A DNA stretch of 64,000 nucleotides from Pseudomonas sp. BP8 (GTDB lineage: Bacteria; Pseudomonadota; Gammaproteobacteria; Pseudomonadales; Pseudomonadaceae), in the NCBI RefSeq assembly GCF_017875955.1, contig NZ_JAGINK010000001.1:501001-565000 (forward strand), read 5' to 3'. Under the pieces are notes generated by a model, which saw nothing but the letters and a program-made list of their open reading frames with translations, was not told the origin of the DNA and ran no database searches. Below, in pieces: positions 54,806 through 64,000 of this stretch (positions are counted from its first letter, which is position 1; the number at the start of each line of letters is the position of its first letter). The translations under genes were made by a program, and so were the position numbers.

Positions 54806-55990
54806 ATGCTTGCGCAACTTCCACCTGCGTTGCAAAGCCTGCACTTGCCGTTGCGTCTCAAGCTTTGGGATGGCAACCATTTCGACCTTGGGCCCAGCCC
54901 GCAAGTGACCATTCTGGTCAAGGAACCTCAGTTGATCAGTCAGCTCACTCACCCCAGCATGGGTGAACTGGGCGCTGCATTCGTCGAAGGCAAGCTGGAG
55001 CTGGAAGGCGATATTGGTGAAGCGATTCGCGTCTGCGATGAGCTCAGTGACGCACTGTTCAGAGATGACGAGGGGGCGTCGCCGCTGCGTGTCGCGCATG
55101 ACAAGAGCACCGACGCCGAGTCGATCTCCTACCACTACGACGTCTCCAACGAGTTCTATCAGCTCTGGCTAGACCAGGACATGGCCTATTCGTGCGCCTA
55201 CTTCAAAGAGCCCGATGCGACCCTTGATCAAGCCCAGCAAGATAAATTCGATCACCTGTGCCGCAAGCTGCGCCTGCAACAGGACGACTACCTGCTCGAT
55301 GTCGGTTGCGGCTGGGGAGGGCTGGCGCGGTTCGCCGCGCGGGAGTATGGGGCCAAGGTGTTCGGGATCACCCTGAGCAAGCAGCAGCTCAAGCTCGCCC
55401 GCCAACGGGTCAAGGACGAAGGCCTGGCCAAGCGTGTCGACCTGCAGATTCTCGACTACCGCGACCTGCCGCAAGATGGCCGTTTCGACAAGGTGGTCAG
55501 CGTCGGCATGTTCGAACACGTCGGCCACGCCAACCTCGACCTGTACTGCCAAAAGCTGTTTGCCGCCGTTCGCGAGGGGGGCGTGGTGATGAACCACGGG
55601 ATTACCGCCAAGCACATCGATGGCCGTCCGGTTGGGCGCGGGGCGGGGGAGTTCATCGACCGCTACGTGTTCCCCAATGGCGAGCTGCCGCACCTGTCGA
55701 TGATCACCAGCAGCATCTGCACAGCTGGCATGGAAGTGGTCGATGTCGAAAGCCTGCGCCTGCACTACGCCAAGACCCTGCATCACTGGAGCGAGAACCT
55801 CGAGCACCAGTTGCACCGTGCCGCAGCGATGGTGCCGGAGAAGACCTTGCGCATCTGGCGCCTCTACCTTGCAGGCTGCGCCTATGCCTTCAGCAAGGGC
55901 TGGATCAATTTGCATCAGATCCTGGCATTGAAGCCTTACGCGGATGGCCACCATAACCTGCCCTGGACGCGTGAAGACCTCTACCGCTAA
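54806..55990 (+). CDS. cfa: Cyclopropane-fatty-acyl-phospholipid synthase
   Basis: 394 residues from the ATG at 54806 with GGGAGGGTGATTCC upstream (MLAQLPPALQSLHLPLRLKL); an open frame from 54674 lacks such a site. The SAM-binding motif DVGCGWGGLARFAA and the YHYDVSNEFYQLWLD signature are present, along with MFEHVGHANLDLYC. It methylenates membrane unsaturated acyl chains; in P. putida the CfaB form is RpoS-dependent and important for solvent and acid tolerance. The start lies 130 bp from the REPIN. The promoter is not obvious. Confidence 0.95.
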   Translation: MLAQLPPALQSLHLPLRLKLWDGNHFDLGPSPQVTILVKEPQLISQLTHPSMGELGAAFVEGKLELEGDIGEAIRVCDELSDALFRDDEGASPLRVAHDKSTDAESISYHYDVSNEFYQLWLDQDMAYSCAYFKEPDATLDQAQQDKFDHLCRKLRLQQDDYLLDVGCGWGGLARFAAREYGAKVFGITLSKQQLKLARQRVKDEGLAKRVDLQILDYRDLPQDGRFDKVVSVGMFEHVGHANLDLYCQKLFAAVREGGVVMNHGITAKHIDGRPVGRGAGEFIDRYVFPNGELPHLSMITSSICTAGMEVVDVESLRLHYAKTLHHWSENLEHQLHRAAAMVPEKTLRIWRLYLAGCAYAFSKGWINLHQILALKPYADGHHNLPWTREDLYR

Positions 55991-55997
55991 TCAGGCC

Positions 55998-57437
55998 TCA
56001 GAGGATCGGTGAGATCAGCCGCGCAATGCGCATCCCGAGTTGTTGCAGGCGATGCGTATCGCGGCTGTCTTCGGCAGTGATCTCCTTGGCTTGGGCCAAG
56101 TCATCGAGCAGCATCGCCTCGACCTGATCGGCGAACGCCCGGTCCACGGTCAGCAGGGTGATCTCGAAGTTCAGCCGGAACGAACGGTTATCCAGGTTGG
56201 CGCTGCCGATCGCGCTGACCTCGTCGTCAACCAGCACTACCTTTTGGTGGAGGAAGCCGGGCTGGTAGCGGAACATGCGCACACCAGCACGCACGGCCTC
56301 GAACGCGAACAGGCTGGAGGCTGCATAGACGATGCGGTGGTCGGGGCGCGCGGGGATCAGGATGCGCACGTCTACCCCTCGCAGCACGGCCAGTCGCAGT
56401 GCAGCGAATACCGCTTCGTCAGGAATGAAGTAAGGGGTGGTTATCCACACCCGGTGGCTCGCCGAGTGAATCGCCTCGACGAAAAACAGTGAGCAGGTTT
56501 CCTGGGGATCGGCTGGCCCGCTCGCGAGCAGTTGGCACAACACGCCGTTGTCGGGGTAGGTGTCGGGCAGGATCAGTGGCGGCAGCTGGCGGGTGGCCCA
56601 GTACCAGTCTTCAGCAAAGGACTCCTGCAAGCAGGCGACCACAGGACCACTGACTTGCACATGCGTGTCACGCCACGGCGACAGCCGCGGGTTACCGCCG
56701 AGGTATTCGTCGCCCACGTTGTGGCCGCCAAGAAACCCGTCGATACCGTCGACCACGACAATTTTGCGATGGTTGCGGAAGTTGACCTGGAAGCGGTTGA
56801 ACCAGCCCCCTCGCGTGGCAAATGCCTTGATCTGTACACCGCCCTCACGCAGCACCTGGCTATAGCTGGCCGGTAACGCATGGCTGCCGACGCGGTCATA
56901 CAGAGCAAAAATCTCTACCCCTTCGGCGGCCTTGCGCAACAGCAACTGTTGCAGGGCGCGACCGATGCCGTCGTCGTGGATGATGAAAAACTGCACCAGC
57001 ACGCTCTTACGAGCCGCGGCAATCGCAGCGAAAATCGCCTCGAAGGTGGTCTCGCCATCGATCAGCAGCTTCACCTGATTATTGGCGAGGCAGGGCATAC
57101 GTCCGAGCTTGGGCATGGCTCGCAGTGCCGCGTAGCTGCCCGACTCGCGTGCCGTGAGGGCTTCTTCCACCCATGGCCGCCAGTTCAGACTGGCCATGGC
57201 CACATGCATTTCCTGGTTGGCTTGGCGTCGTGCCTGAATGTAGGCGTTGAATGAGCGCGCGCCGAATACCAGGTAGGGGATGAGTGTCAGATAGGGAATG
57301 AATAGTAGCGACATGGCCCAGGCAATCGCGCCCTGCGCCGTGCGCACGGTTAATACTGCATGCAGTGCGGCAATGATGCCGAGCAGATGGATGAAGCCGA
57401 GCACGTAACCAAAAAAGTAGGGGCTGTGGAAATCCAT
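55998..57437 (-). CDS. cls: Cardiolipin synthase
   Basis: 479 residues from the ATG at 57437 ([20 protein letters not shown]), after AGGATGCAT; ATGs slightly upstream (57461, 57443) are also possible. Two N-terminal membrane helices are followed by two phospholipase-D HKD motifs: [19 protein letters not shown] and [20 protein letters not shown]. It joins phosphatidylglycerol into cardiolipin at the inner membrane. Convergent with cfa, 7 bp between stops. Confidence 0.95.
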   Translation of the reverse strand: MDFHSPYFFGYVLGFIHLLGIIAALHAVLTVRTAQGAIAWAMSLLFIPYLTLIPYLVFGARSFNAYIQARRQANQEMHVAMASLNWRPWVEEALTARESGSYAALRAMPKLGRMPCLANNQVKLLIDGETTFEAIFAAIAAARKSVLVQFFIIHDDGIGRALQQLLLRKAAEGVEIFALYDRVGSHALPASYSQVLREGGVQIKAFATRGGWFNRFQVNFRNHRKIVVVDGIDGFLGGHNVGDEYLGGNPRLSPWRDTHVQVSGPVVACLQESFAEDWYWATRQLPPLILPDTYPDNGVLCQLLASGPADPQETCSLFFVEAIHSASHRVWITTPYFIPDEAVFAALRLAVLRGVDVRILIPARPDHRIVYAASSLFAFEAVRAGVRMFRYQPGFLHQKVVLVDDEVSAIGSANLDNRSFRLNFEITLLTVDRAFADQVEAMLLDDLAQAKEITAEDSRDTHRLQQLGMRIARLISPIL

Positions 57438-57567
57438 ATGCATCCTGCTTGGCGAAATCACTTGTGCTAACAGACCACGTTCATGGGTAGGCGTGCAACC
57501 CAGGCGCAGAAATGACGTCTAAGCTCTGTCCAGCCAGGTGGCTGGTAATGATTAGGAGCATCCATCG

Positions 57568-58104
57568 ATGAAGATTCGTCTGCCGCTGTTCGCCCTGGCC
57601 ATGGGCCTGATGACCAGCCCATTGGTCAATGCGCAGATGTTGCAACCGGGCCTGTGGGAGTTGACCACCAGCAACATGCAGGTGGATGGCAAGCCACTGC
57701 CTGATATGGGCTTCATGCTTGGCCAGTTGAAAAACCTGCCACCCGAGCAGCGGGCCATGATGGAAGGCGCATTGTCCAAGCAAGGGATTACGGTAGCGGG
57801 GAATGGCGTGCGCTCTTGCCTGACACCTGAGCAGGTCAAGTCGGATGATATTCCGTTGACCGATCCTAAGTCAGGCTGCACCCAGAAGATTACCGACCGA
57901 ACCGGGAATGTCTGGCAGTTCCAGTTCAGCTGTCCAAAAGCGCAGGGGACTGGCGAGGCGACTTTCCTCAGTGACCGGGAATTCACCACCAAGGTCAATG
58001 GGACATTCAACGCCTCCGGCGTTCAGCAACAGGGCAGTATGAATACTCGGGCTGTGTGGTTAGGCAACGACTGTGGAACAGTCAAACCCCGCGCGGCTAA
58101 CTGA
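57568..58104 (+). CDS. DUF3617-domain secreted protein
   Basis: 178 residues. A signal peptide (MKIRLPLFALAMGLMTSPLV then NAQ) precedes MLQPGLWELTTSNMQVDGKP, the DUF3617 start. Two cysteine pairs (SCLTPEQ, GCTQKI, FSCPK, NDCGT) probably form disulfides in the periplasm. Function unknown. Monocistronic. Confidence 0.85.
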   Translation: MKIRLPLFALAMGLMTSPLVNAQMLQPGLWELTTSNMQVDGKPLPDMGFMLGQLKNLPPEQRAMMEGALSKQGITVAGNGVRSCLTPEQVKSDDIPLTDPKSGCTQKITDRTGNVWQFQFSCPKAQGTGEATFLSDREFTTKVNGTFNASGVQQQGSMNTRAVWLGNDCGTVKPRAAN

Positions 58105-58142
58105 TTCACAGGGGGCTGTTGCAAGACAGCCCTGACACCTGT

Positions 58143-59030
58143 TCACCACCGCCACTCACTAACCGCCACTGCATCGTGCGCATGCAGGCTCTCAGCATGT
58201 TCCACCCGCACGCTGAACCCACTCACCCACACCATCGTCTTCAAGACGGCATCTACCCTTCGCGCTGCGTCCTCGCAGAACATCAGATTCTGTCCGTTGG
58301 CCAATGCGAAGGCCTGCTCGTCCGCCCTTTTCACGGCAGTCTGCACGGCAGTGCCCAAGGCAGATTCGACCTGGTCGATGAGGTCACTCACCGGCAGCTC
58401 TGTTGCGCTATCAATCAACCTGACCTTGATTTGCGCATCACTGCGTTGACTGTGGGGTGTTGCGACGATGCCTTCGCTGGTCCCTAGCCACTGCACTACA
58501 GTCTGCAGATCCAGCTCAGCGTCTGCGAAATCCGCCTTGAATTGGGCTTGGATCAGTTGCCGGGCGAGCGCGGCCGAGCACGGGCAGGTGGACGAATAGG
58601 GAATTTGCACAAATAGTTCCACGTGGAACATTTCGTTTTCGATGCTGGCCTTGATGGTGATTGGATAGCTTTTCCAGCCCGCTAACGGGCTCACCAGTGC
58701 GGGGCGTTTCAGCAGAAGGTCGAAGCTGAGTTGTAAATAAGCAGCTGAAGACAGGCCTTCGTGGCTGTCGAGAAACTCGGCAAGCAGGCGCCTTAGGGTC
58801 TGCGTATTCAGCGACTGATCCTCGAGACTGTCCAGTGCCAGATAAAGGCGAGACATATGAATGCCGCGGGACTTGCCATCATCAAGGTTGACGCCTGCAC
58901 TGGCGCGAGCGTTCAGCTTGCGCCCTTCGAACAATACCGGTAACGCGATGCCTTGCATGCCGACCCATTGCAGCGGCTGGGTACGCTGCTGGGTTTGCGT
59001 GGCGATGTCGGGAAGTATCAGGCTGGTCAT
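58143..59030 (-). CDS. folE2: GTP cyclohydrolase IB FolE2
   Basis: 295 residues from the ATG at 59030 (MTSLILPDIATQTQQRTQPL). It has the GCYH-IB signature with the catalytic cysteine region PYSSTCPCSAALARQLI. FolE2 replaces the zinc-dependent FolE when zinc is scarce, allowing folate synthesis. It lies 24 bp after the upstream secreted-protein gene, itself next to a Zur box. A parS site falls inside the coding region (58615-58630). Confidence 0.93.
   Translation of the reverse strand: MTSLILPDIATQTQQRTQPLQWVGMQGIALPVLFEGRKLNARASAGVNLDDGKSRGIHMSRLYLALDSLEDQSLNTQTLRRLLAEFLDSHEGLSSAAYLQLSFDLLLKRPALVSPLAGWKSYPITIKASIENEMFHVELFVQIPYSSTCPCSAALARQLIQAQFKADFADAELDLQTVVQWLGTSEGIVATPHSQRSDAQIKVRLIDSATELPVSDLIDQVESALGTAVQTAVKRADEQAFALANGQNLMFCEDAARRVDAVLKTMVWVSGFSVRVEHAESLHAHDAVAVSEWRW
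58615..58630. other. parS site inside folE2
   Basis: AGTTCCACGTGGAACA; the 14-bp core GTTCCACGTGGAAC at 58616-58629 is a perfect palindrome. It lies on the other side of the transposon from the recF sites, about 49 kb from oriC in the present map and about 25 kb without the insertion. Confidence 0.9.
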
Positions 59031-59054
59031 GGATTTTTCCATCATCAAGCAGCG

Positions 59055-59432
59055 TCAGCGGCAACCGCCAATGAGGCTGCAATGCAAGTTGAAGCGCTGC
59101 CCGCTGGAGCTGGAAACGCGGTTCAAAGTGGTCCAGCCAACGCGCCGGCTGTAGCCCACCCAGGCCTCTCCATCGCTCGCCAACCCTGTGTAGAAGGTGA
59201 ACACGCCGTATCGGCTGTTGGTTTGCGTCCACAGGCGACGGCTGGCTGCCTCATAGCCACGTAGATAGAAGGTACTGCCTGCGTCACGCACGCTGTAGTA
59301 ATTGCCGATGCCATCCTTGCAAGCCAGCAGTGTGGCGCTGCGCGTGCAAACAGAAAGGTTGCTTTTTGGCTGGGCGAGCGTGTGTGCCGAGGCGAATAGC
59401 AGCGTGAGCGCGAGGACACAGGACCCTTTCAT
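59055..59432 (-). CDS. Small secreted protein, Zur-box associated
   Basis: 125 residues. A signal peptide (MKGSCVLALTLLFASAHTLA then QP) is followed by a domain with four cysteines (VCTRSATLLACKDGIGNYYS, LHCSLIGGC) and many aromatic residues. No known function. It is first in an operon with folE2 and starts 48 bp from a Zur-like palindrome, so it is probably made under zinc limitation. Confidence 0.75.
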   Translation of the reverse strand: MKGSCVLALTLLFASAHTLAQPKSNLSVCTRSATLLACKDGIGNYYSVRDAGSTFYLRGYEAASRRLWTQTNSRYGVFTFYTGLASDGEAWVGYSRRVGWTTLNRVSSSSGQRFNLHCSLIGGCR

Positions 59433-59479
59433 TTCTATCTCCCAGATGAGCCATTGGGCAGAGCGGCTTGGCTAAATTG

Positions 59480-59499
59480 TATTGTTATAATATAACATT
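59480..59499. promoter_or_regulatory. Zur box between divergent zinc genes
   Basis: The perfect 13-bp palindrome GTTATAATATAAC at 59484-59496, matching the gamma-proteobacterial Zur consensus. It lies in the 111-bp gap between the secreted-protein/folE2 operon and the COG0523 GTPase gene, and could repress both when zinc is sufficient. Confidence 0.88.
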
Positions 59500-59543
59500 A
59501 AGCAATGCATCGTTTCGAATGCCTTCGCCTGATGAGGTTCACC

Positions 59544-60752
59544 ATGTCCAAGCGTCTCCCTGTCACTGTGCTCTCTGGCTTCCTGGGGGCGGGAAAGAGC
59601 ACCTTGCTCAACCATGTACTGCGTAACCGCGACAACCTGCGCGTCGCTGTGATCGTCAACGACATGAGCGAGATCAACATTGACGCCAGTGAAGTCCAGC
59701 GCAATGTCAGCCTTAACCGTGCTGAAGAGAAATTGGTGGAGATGAGCAACGGCTGCATCTGCTGCACTTTGCGCGAAGACCTGCTCGAAGAAGTGGCGCG
59801 GCTGGCCGAGGACGGCCGCTTCGATTACCTGCTGATCGAGTCGACGGGTATCTCTGAGCCCTTGCCGGTCGCGGAGACTTTCACCTTTCGTGATGAGCAG
59901 GGTCGCAGCCTGTCGGACATGGCCCGGCTCGATACGATGGTAACGGTAGTCGACGGCTTGAACTTCTTGCGCGATTACCAGGCGGCAGACAGCCTGGCCA
60001 GCCGCGGTGAAACGCTGGGTGAAGACGACGAACGCTCGATCAGTGACCTGCTGATCGAACAGATCGAGTTCGCCGACGTGCTCTTGCTGAGCAAGATCGA
60101 CTTGATCGGCCACGACCAGCGCGAAGAACTCACCGCCATCCTGCGCAGCCTCAACGCCCGCGCGCAGATCCTGCCGATGGTGATGGGCCAGGTGCCGTTG
60201 GCGCGTCTGCTGGATACCGGTCTGTTCGACTTCGATCAAGCCGCGCAAGCGCCCGGTTGGTTGCAGGAGTTACGCGGCGAGCACATGCCCGAGAGTGAAG
60301 AGTACGGCATTGCCGCCAGCACCTGGCAGGCCCGGCGTCCTTTGCACCCACAGCGATTTTTCGACTTTATCCACAGCCCCTGGAGCAACGGCCGGCTGCT
60401 GCGTTCGAAGGGATTTTTCTGGTTGGCCAGCAAATATCAGGAGGCCGGCAGCTGGTCACAGGCAGGGGGCATGATGCGCCACGGCTTCGCGGGTCGCTGG
60501 TGGCGGTTCGTGCCCCGTGAAGAGTGGCCGCAGGATGTGGATAACACTGCGGCGATCCTCAAGCAGTGGACCAGCGAGACCGGTGACTGCCGCCAGGAGC
60601 TGGTGTTTATTGGGCAAAACATCGACTTCGCCAAGTTATCCACAGCGCTGGATGAGTGCCTGCTGACCGATGCCGAGATGGCCGCTGGCCCGGATGTGTG
60701 GCTACAACTGCCTGACCCATTTGGTCTTTGGCAGGATGAGCTGGCAGCATGA
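59544..60752 (+). CDS. zigA: COG0523 zinc-chaperone GTPase (ZigA-like)
   Basis: 402 residues from the ATG at 59544 ([20 protein letters not shown]), preceded by GAGGTT. Walker [10 protein letters not shown], the metal-binding CxCC motif in [11 protein letters not shown], switch region SKIDLIG and a CobW C-terminal domain. ZigA-type proteins help supply zinc to enzymes in deficiency and are Zur-repressed, which fits the box 45 bp upstream. It overlaps the next gene by 4 bp. Confidence 0.92.
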   Translation: MSKRLPVTVLSGFLGAGKSTLLNHVLRNRDNLRVAVIVNDMSEINIDASEVQRNVSLNRAEEKLVEMSNGCICCTLREDLLEEVARLAEDGRFDYLLIESTGISEPLPVAETFTFRDEQGRSLSDMARLDTMVTVVDGLNFLRDYQAADSLASRGETLGEDDERSISDLLIEQIEFADVLLLSKIDLIGHDQREELTAILRSLNARAQILPMVMGQVPLARLLDTGLFDFDQAAQAPGWLQELRGEHMPESEEYGIAASTWQARRPLHPQRFFDFIHSPWSNGRLLRSKGFFWLASKYQEAGSWSQAGGMMRHGFAGRWWRFVPREEWPQDVDNTAAILKQWTSETGDCRQELVFIGQNIDFAKLSTALDECLLTDAEMAAGPDVWLQLPDPFGLWQDELAA

Positions 60753-61375
60753 GTACTGTGCCTGGGGCTGTGGATATCCGCCAAGTGTTTGGCGAGTCGC
60801 CGCAGGTTTTGACCGAGATTCTCCAGGAAGGGGTCAATCTTGCGGTCTGGCAGCGGCGCCTGCCGGCCCAAGTTGAAGACTTTTCCACAGTGTTGGCCAG
60901 CCTTGGGCAGTTGCTCTCGGATGAGCGGATTATCGATGTGGACGAGGATGCCCCCGTTGAACTGCCAGGGCTATTGGCTGAAGCGGCAGACTTGCACGGT
61001 TATGAGGCTTTTGTCGCCGATGTGTGTTGGCTTGTAGCGGCCTTCACCTGTCTGGTAGGTGCGCGGCGTATCGGGCTGCGGCTACGGGTCTTGGACGGCG
61101 CGATGTGCCCCCGCTTTCATGTGGATAAAGTCACCTTGCGTCTGTTGACAACTTTTACCGGCGCAGGCAGTGAATGGTTGCGCGAGGCTGAGTGTGATCG
61201 CGCTGATCTGCAACGCATGAAACCAGATGTGGATAAGATTCAAAGGCTTAGCACGGGCAATGTGGCGATTTTGAAAGGGGAGCGCTGGACTGAGGGTGCT
61301 GGAGTTATCCACAGGTCACCGATGACCGCTGCGGGTGAGCGGAGGCTGCTGCTCAGCCTTGACTGGTTGGCGTGA
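60749..61375 (+). CDS. DUF1826-domain protein
   Basis: 208 residues. Conserved DUF1826 features include [20 protein letters not shown] and VAILKGERW near the C-terminus; His and Asp in RFHVD recall iron/2-oxoglutarate-type enzymes but this is speculative. Start overlaps the ZigA-like gene by 4 bp. It travels with COG0523 and Zur genes in Pseudomonas, so a zinc-stress role is likely. Confidence 0.85.
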   Translation: MSTVPGAVDIRQVFGESPQVLTEILQEGVNLAVWQRRLPAQVEDFSTVLASLGQLLSDERIIDVDEDAPVELPGLLAEAADLHGYEAFVADVCWLVAAFTCLVGARRIGLRLRVLDGAMCPRFHVDKVTLRLLTTFTGAGSEWLREAECDRADLQRMKPDVDKIQRLSTGNVAILKGERWTEGAGVIHRSPMTAAGERRLLLSLDWLA

Positions 61376-61441
61376 CGGGCCATAGTGGCTGAACCACTCG
61401 CGAACGAGGGCCTTGGCCCTCGCACAACCAGATACCCACAG

Positions 61442-62413
61442 ATGCTGCGAAACATACCTACCCACGTTATCGCCGGGCCATTGGGTGCCGGCAAGACCAG
61501 CCTGATCCGTCATTTGCTGGAGCAACGCCCGCCGACTGAGCGTTGGGCGGTATTGGTCAATGAATTCGGGCAGATCGGCCTCGATGCTGCGCTGCTCACG
61601 CGGGATGAAGATGGCGTGGCCATTGGTGAGGTTGCCGGCGGTTGCCTGTGCTGCGTCAATGGCACGCCATTCCAGGTGGGCTTGGGCCGCCTGCTGCGCA
61701 AGGCCAAGCCTGATCGTGTGTTCATCGAGCCGTCTGGCTTGGGTCATCCGCTGCAACTGCTGCATCAGCTGGGCGAGGCGCCGTGGCTTGGCGTGCTCAG
61801 TGTGCAGCCGTTGATCATGGTCTTGGACGCCCAGGCGCTGGCCCGTGCAGAGCCGCTGCCAGAGGCGCAGCGTGAGGCTGTTTCAGCGGCGGGCTTGTTG
61901 ATATTCAACAAGTCCGGGGCTGTGGAAGAATCACGTAGGTTGTTGATAAGTAATGAATTTATTAATTCAACAATTTGTTGGACCGAGTATGGAAAGGTCG
62001 CTTTCGAACGTTTGCAGTTTTCCACAAGCGGGGAGGAGCCTGGGGTAACTCACGATCTGCCTGTGGAAAAGCCAACAACGCCCAGCGTCACCGTGTGGAC
62101 AGATCCATCGGCGCCGATTTGTCTCGCGCAACAGGGGGAGGGCGGCTGGAGCATTGGTTGGCGTTGGCATGCTTCGCAGCATTTTGATCGACTACGCGTC
62201 GAGCGCTTCCTGCGGGCTTGGCCATGGCGGCGCGCCAAGGGAGTTATCCACAGCGGGACGGGCTGGCAGTCGTTCAACGGCCTGGGGGGAAATCCTGTGG
62301 CGTGGCAGCCCAGTGAGTGGCGCAAGGATTCCCGGGTCGAACTGATCTTCGACCTTGAGCAACCTGCGCAGGCGCTGCAGGCGGCATTGGCCGCCTGCCG
62401 TGATCAGCGCTGA
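61442..62413 (+). CDS. Second COG0523 GTPase
   Basis: 323 residues from the ATG at 61442 (MLRNIPTHVIAGPLGAGKTS); a GTG at 61385 would add 19 residues. Walker A GPLGAGKTS, CxCC in GGCLCCVNGTPFQVG and a shorter CobW C-terminal domain. It is a metal chaperone-like GTPase distinct from the ZigA-like one. It follows DUF1826 closely, so the three form an operon. The 3' end overlaps the convergent DUF3301 gene by 10 bp. Confidence 0.88.
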   Translation: MLRNIPTHVIAGPLGAGKTSLIRHLLEQRPPTERWAVLVNEFGQIGLDAALLTRDEDGVAIGEVAGGCLCCVNGTPFQVGLGRLLRKAKPDRVFIEPSGLGHPLQLLHQLGEAPWLGVLSVQPLIMVLDAQALARAEPLPEAQREAVSAAGLLIFNKSGAVEESRRLLISNEFINSTICWTEYGKVAFERLQFSTSGEEPGVTHDLPVEKPTTPSVTVWTDPSAPICLAQQGEGGWSIGWRWHASQHFDRLRVERFLRAWPWRRAKGVIHSGTGWQSFNGLGGNPVAWQPSEWRKDSRVELIFDLEQPAQALQAALAACRDQR

Positions 62414-62805
62414 TCGTTGCGCCAGCGATTGTGCTCCTGGCGCCACTGCTGCATCTCGATAACGTTATCAGTGCGCGGAGCTGGCTTGATCTCGAACGGG
62501 TAGGGCGCCAGTTCGATCTGCATGGTGTGGGCGCCGAATTGGGTCACGGTGCCCGGGTGGCGCTGTTCACCCGTGACGGTGAATTCGAAGTTGTAGATCC
62601 GCGCCAGGCGCTTGCGGCCATTGGCATCCCGCACGAAACCGATGCGCTTGAGCGCGACAGCGTCATCCAGCAGCTCCAGATCCAGTTTGGCGCAATGCTG
62701 CTTGACCCGCGCCAGGGCTTTCTCGCGCAAGCCATGGTTGTGCCACAGCCAGGCGCCACCGGTGGCCAGCACCATCAGGACGAAGAGGTTCTCCAGGGTC
62801 AGCAT
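62404..62805 (-). CDS. DUF3301-domain membrane-anchored protein
   Basis: 133 residues. The N-terminal membrane helix LENLFVLMVLATGGAWLW precedes the DUF3301 domain with CAKLDLELLDDAVALKRIGF and RLARIYNFEFTVTGEQRHPG. Function unknown; small inner-membrane protein conserved in Pseudomonas. Divergent from pdxY across 120 bp. Confidence 0.85.
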   Translation of the reverse strand: MLTLENLFVLMVLATGGAWLWHNHGLREKALARVKQHCAKLDLELLDDAVALKRIGFVRDANGRKRLARIYNFEFTVTGEQRHPGTVTQFGAHTMQIELAPYPFEIKPAPRTDNVIEMQQWRQEHNRWRNDQR

Positions 62806-62925
62806 TTTGCGTAGGCTCCAAACAGGTCAAACCAGCTTAACTGCGTCCCTGGCCTGTCGTACAGGTGGCAATCGAGTTCATACTGCGCGTCGCTCTCATC
62901 CTGAATCAGCTTTGGAAATCCCTGC

Positions 62926-63798
62926 ATGAAACGAACCCCGCACCTGCTCGCCATTCAGTCTCACGTGGTCTTTGGCCACGCCGGTAACAGCGCTGCGGTG
63001 TTTCCCATGCAGCGGATCGGGGTCAATGTCTGGCCGCTCAATACCGTGCAGTTCTCCAATCACACTCAGTATGGCCAGTGGGCAGGAGAAGTGCTTGCTC
63101 CAGCGCAAATTCCTGCGTTGATAGAAGGTATTGGCGGTATCGGCGAGCTGGGCAATTGCGACGCGGTGCTTTCCGGCTATCTGGGCAGCGCCGCCCAGGG
63201 TCGGGCGATTCTCGCCGGTGTCGAGCGGATCAAGGCAGTCAATCCCAAGGCGCTGTACCTCTGCGATCCGGTCATGGGCCACGCGCAGAAGGGCTGTAGC
63301 GTGCCCGAAGAAGTCAGCCAGTTCCTCCTCCAGCAAGCCGCGGCCAAGGCCGACATCCTGTGCCCCAATCAGCTCGAACTGGACAGCTTCAGCGGGCGTC
63401 GGGCGCAGTCACTGGAGGATTGCGTGGCGATGGCGCGCGGTTTGCTCGAGCGCGGGCCACAGGTGGTGCTGGTCAAGCACCTGAGCTATCCGGGTCGCGC
63501 CGAGGATGCCTTCGAAATGCTCCTGGTGACCCGTGAAGAGAGCTGGCACCTGCGCCGTCCATTGCTGTGCTTCCCTCGCCAGCCAGTGGGCGTGGGTGAC
63601 CTGACCTCGGGCCTGTTCCTGGCGCGGGTACTGCTGGGTGACAACTGGCTGCAGGCTTTCGAGTACACCGCTGCGGCGGTGCACGAGGTGCTTCTCGAAA
63701 CCCAGGCCAGCGCCAGCTACGAGTTGCAGCTGGTGCGGGCCCAGGATCGCATCGCCCATCCGCGTGTGCGCTTTGAGGCGCAGCGCCTGAGCGTTTAG
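62926..63798 (+). CDS. pdxY: Pyridoxal kinase PdxY
   Basis: 290 residues. The ribokinase-like start is [42 protein letters not shown] and the anion-hole motif [12 protein letters not shown] near residue 225 are intact. It phosphorylates pyridoxal for the vitamin B6 salvage route. It overlaps the convergent thioesterase gene by 4 bp. Confidence 0.95.
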   Translation: MKRTPHLLAIQSHVVFGHAGNSAAVFPMQRIGVNVWPLNTVQFSNHTQYGQWAGEVLAPAQIPALIEGIGGIGELGNCDAVLSGYLGSAAQGRAILAGVERIKAVNPKALYLCDPVMGHAQKGCSVPEEVSQFLLQQAAAKADILCPNQLELDSFSGRRAQSLEDCVAMARGLLERGPQVVLVKHLSYPGRAEDAFEMLLVTREESWHLRRPLLCFPRQPVGVGDLTSGLFLARVLLGDNWLQAFEYTAAAVHEVLLETQASASYELQLVRAQDRIAHPRVRFEAQRLSV

Positions 63799-64000
63799 AT
63801 AGCGTCGGTCTTCAGGTCCTGGTAGCGCTTTTCCAGCTCCTGGCGGATCTGCCGGCGCTGCTTGCCCTGCAGGAAGCGCCGTTTCTCTTCGCTGCTCTGC
63901 GGCAGGCGCGCCGGGACCGGTACCGGGCGGCGATTGTCGTCGACCGCGACCATGGTGAAGAAGCAGCTGTTGGAGTGGCGCACCGAGCGCTCGCGAATGT
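63795..64000 (-). CDS. Acyl-CoA thioesterase (hotdog fold), partial
   Basis: The C-terminal 67 residues are visible; the start lies beyond the right edge. [20 protein letters not shown], followed by [20 protein letters not shown], is the YciA-like/4HBT acyl-CoA thioesterase tail with a lysine-rich helix at the end. It cleaves acyl-CoA in the cytoplasm. Substrate unknown. Confidence 0.82.
   Translation of the reverse strand, partial: IRERSVRHSNSCFFTMVAVDDNRRPVPVPARLPQSSEEKRRFLQGKQRRQIRQELEKRYQDLKTDAI

Overview
The window is a chromosomal replication-origin region of a Pseudomonas of the putida group. Gene order (gyrB-recF-dnaN-dnaA | oriC | rpmH-rnpA-yidD-yidC-mnmE-mnmG-rsmG-parA-parB-atpIBEFHAGDC-glmU-glmR-glmS), GTG/TTG starts at dnaA, rnpA, mnmG and rsmG, parS sites of the form TGTTCCACGTGGAACA and Pseudomonas REP elements all point that way. 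The species call rests on remembered family sequences, not on a search.

Layout. 1-2.8 kb: a sulfite-exporter-like permease (cut by the window edge), a persulfide-dioxygenase-like metallo-hydrolase and a dinD-like gene, all on the minus strand. 2.8-9.0 kb: gyrB, recF, dnaN and dnaA, minus strand, with two parS sites inside recF. 9.0-9.6 kb: oriC, with DnaA boxes and an AT-rich stretch. 9.6-30.05 kb: plus-strand housekeeping genes ending in the ATP synthase operon and the amino-sugar genes glmU, glmR and glmS. A second DnaA-box cluster lies between mnmE and mnmG. Several of its landmarks repeat the oriC landmarks at exactly the same spacing.

30.08-54.48 kb: a Tn7-like transposon of about 24.4 kb in attTn7, 24 bp after the glmS stop. 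Both ends carry repeated TnsB-type sites (consensus AATAAAGTCGGTAAC): two abutting sites at the glmS-proximal end and three spaced sites at the far end, as in Tn7 R and L ends. The tnsA-tnsB-tnsC core is in the middle with a divergent 522-residue tnsD. A second, shorter TniQ protein sits just inside the glmS-proximal end. Cargo: an orphan MbcA/ParS/Xre-type antitoxin, two small unknown genes, a tyrosine recombinase with a suspect 5' end, a SIR2-HerA defence pair whose HerA gene is frameshifted, a 1207-residue protein of unknown function, an ImmA/IrrE-type metallopeptidase plus PIN-like pair, a trypsin-like protease whose 3' end was cut by a complete IS66-family element (8-bp target duplication GCATGAAC), and a divergent 207-residue protein. 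The insertion split the glmS terminator; its other half is 24.6 kb away next to a REPIN-like palindrome.

54.5-64 kb: core chromosome again: cyclopropane fatty acid synthase, cardiolipin synthase, a DUF3617 protein, then a zinc-limitation cluster around a Zur-like box (secreted protein and folE2 one way; a ZigA-like COG0523 GTPase, DUF1826 and a second COG0523 GTPase the other way), a third parS inside folE2, a DUF3301 protein, pdxY and a partial acyl-CoA thioesterase.
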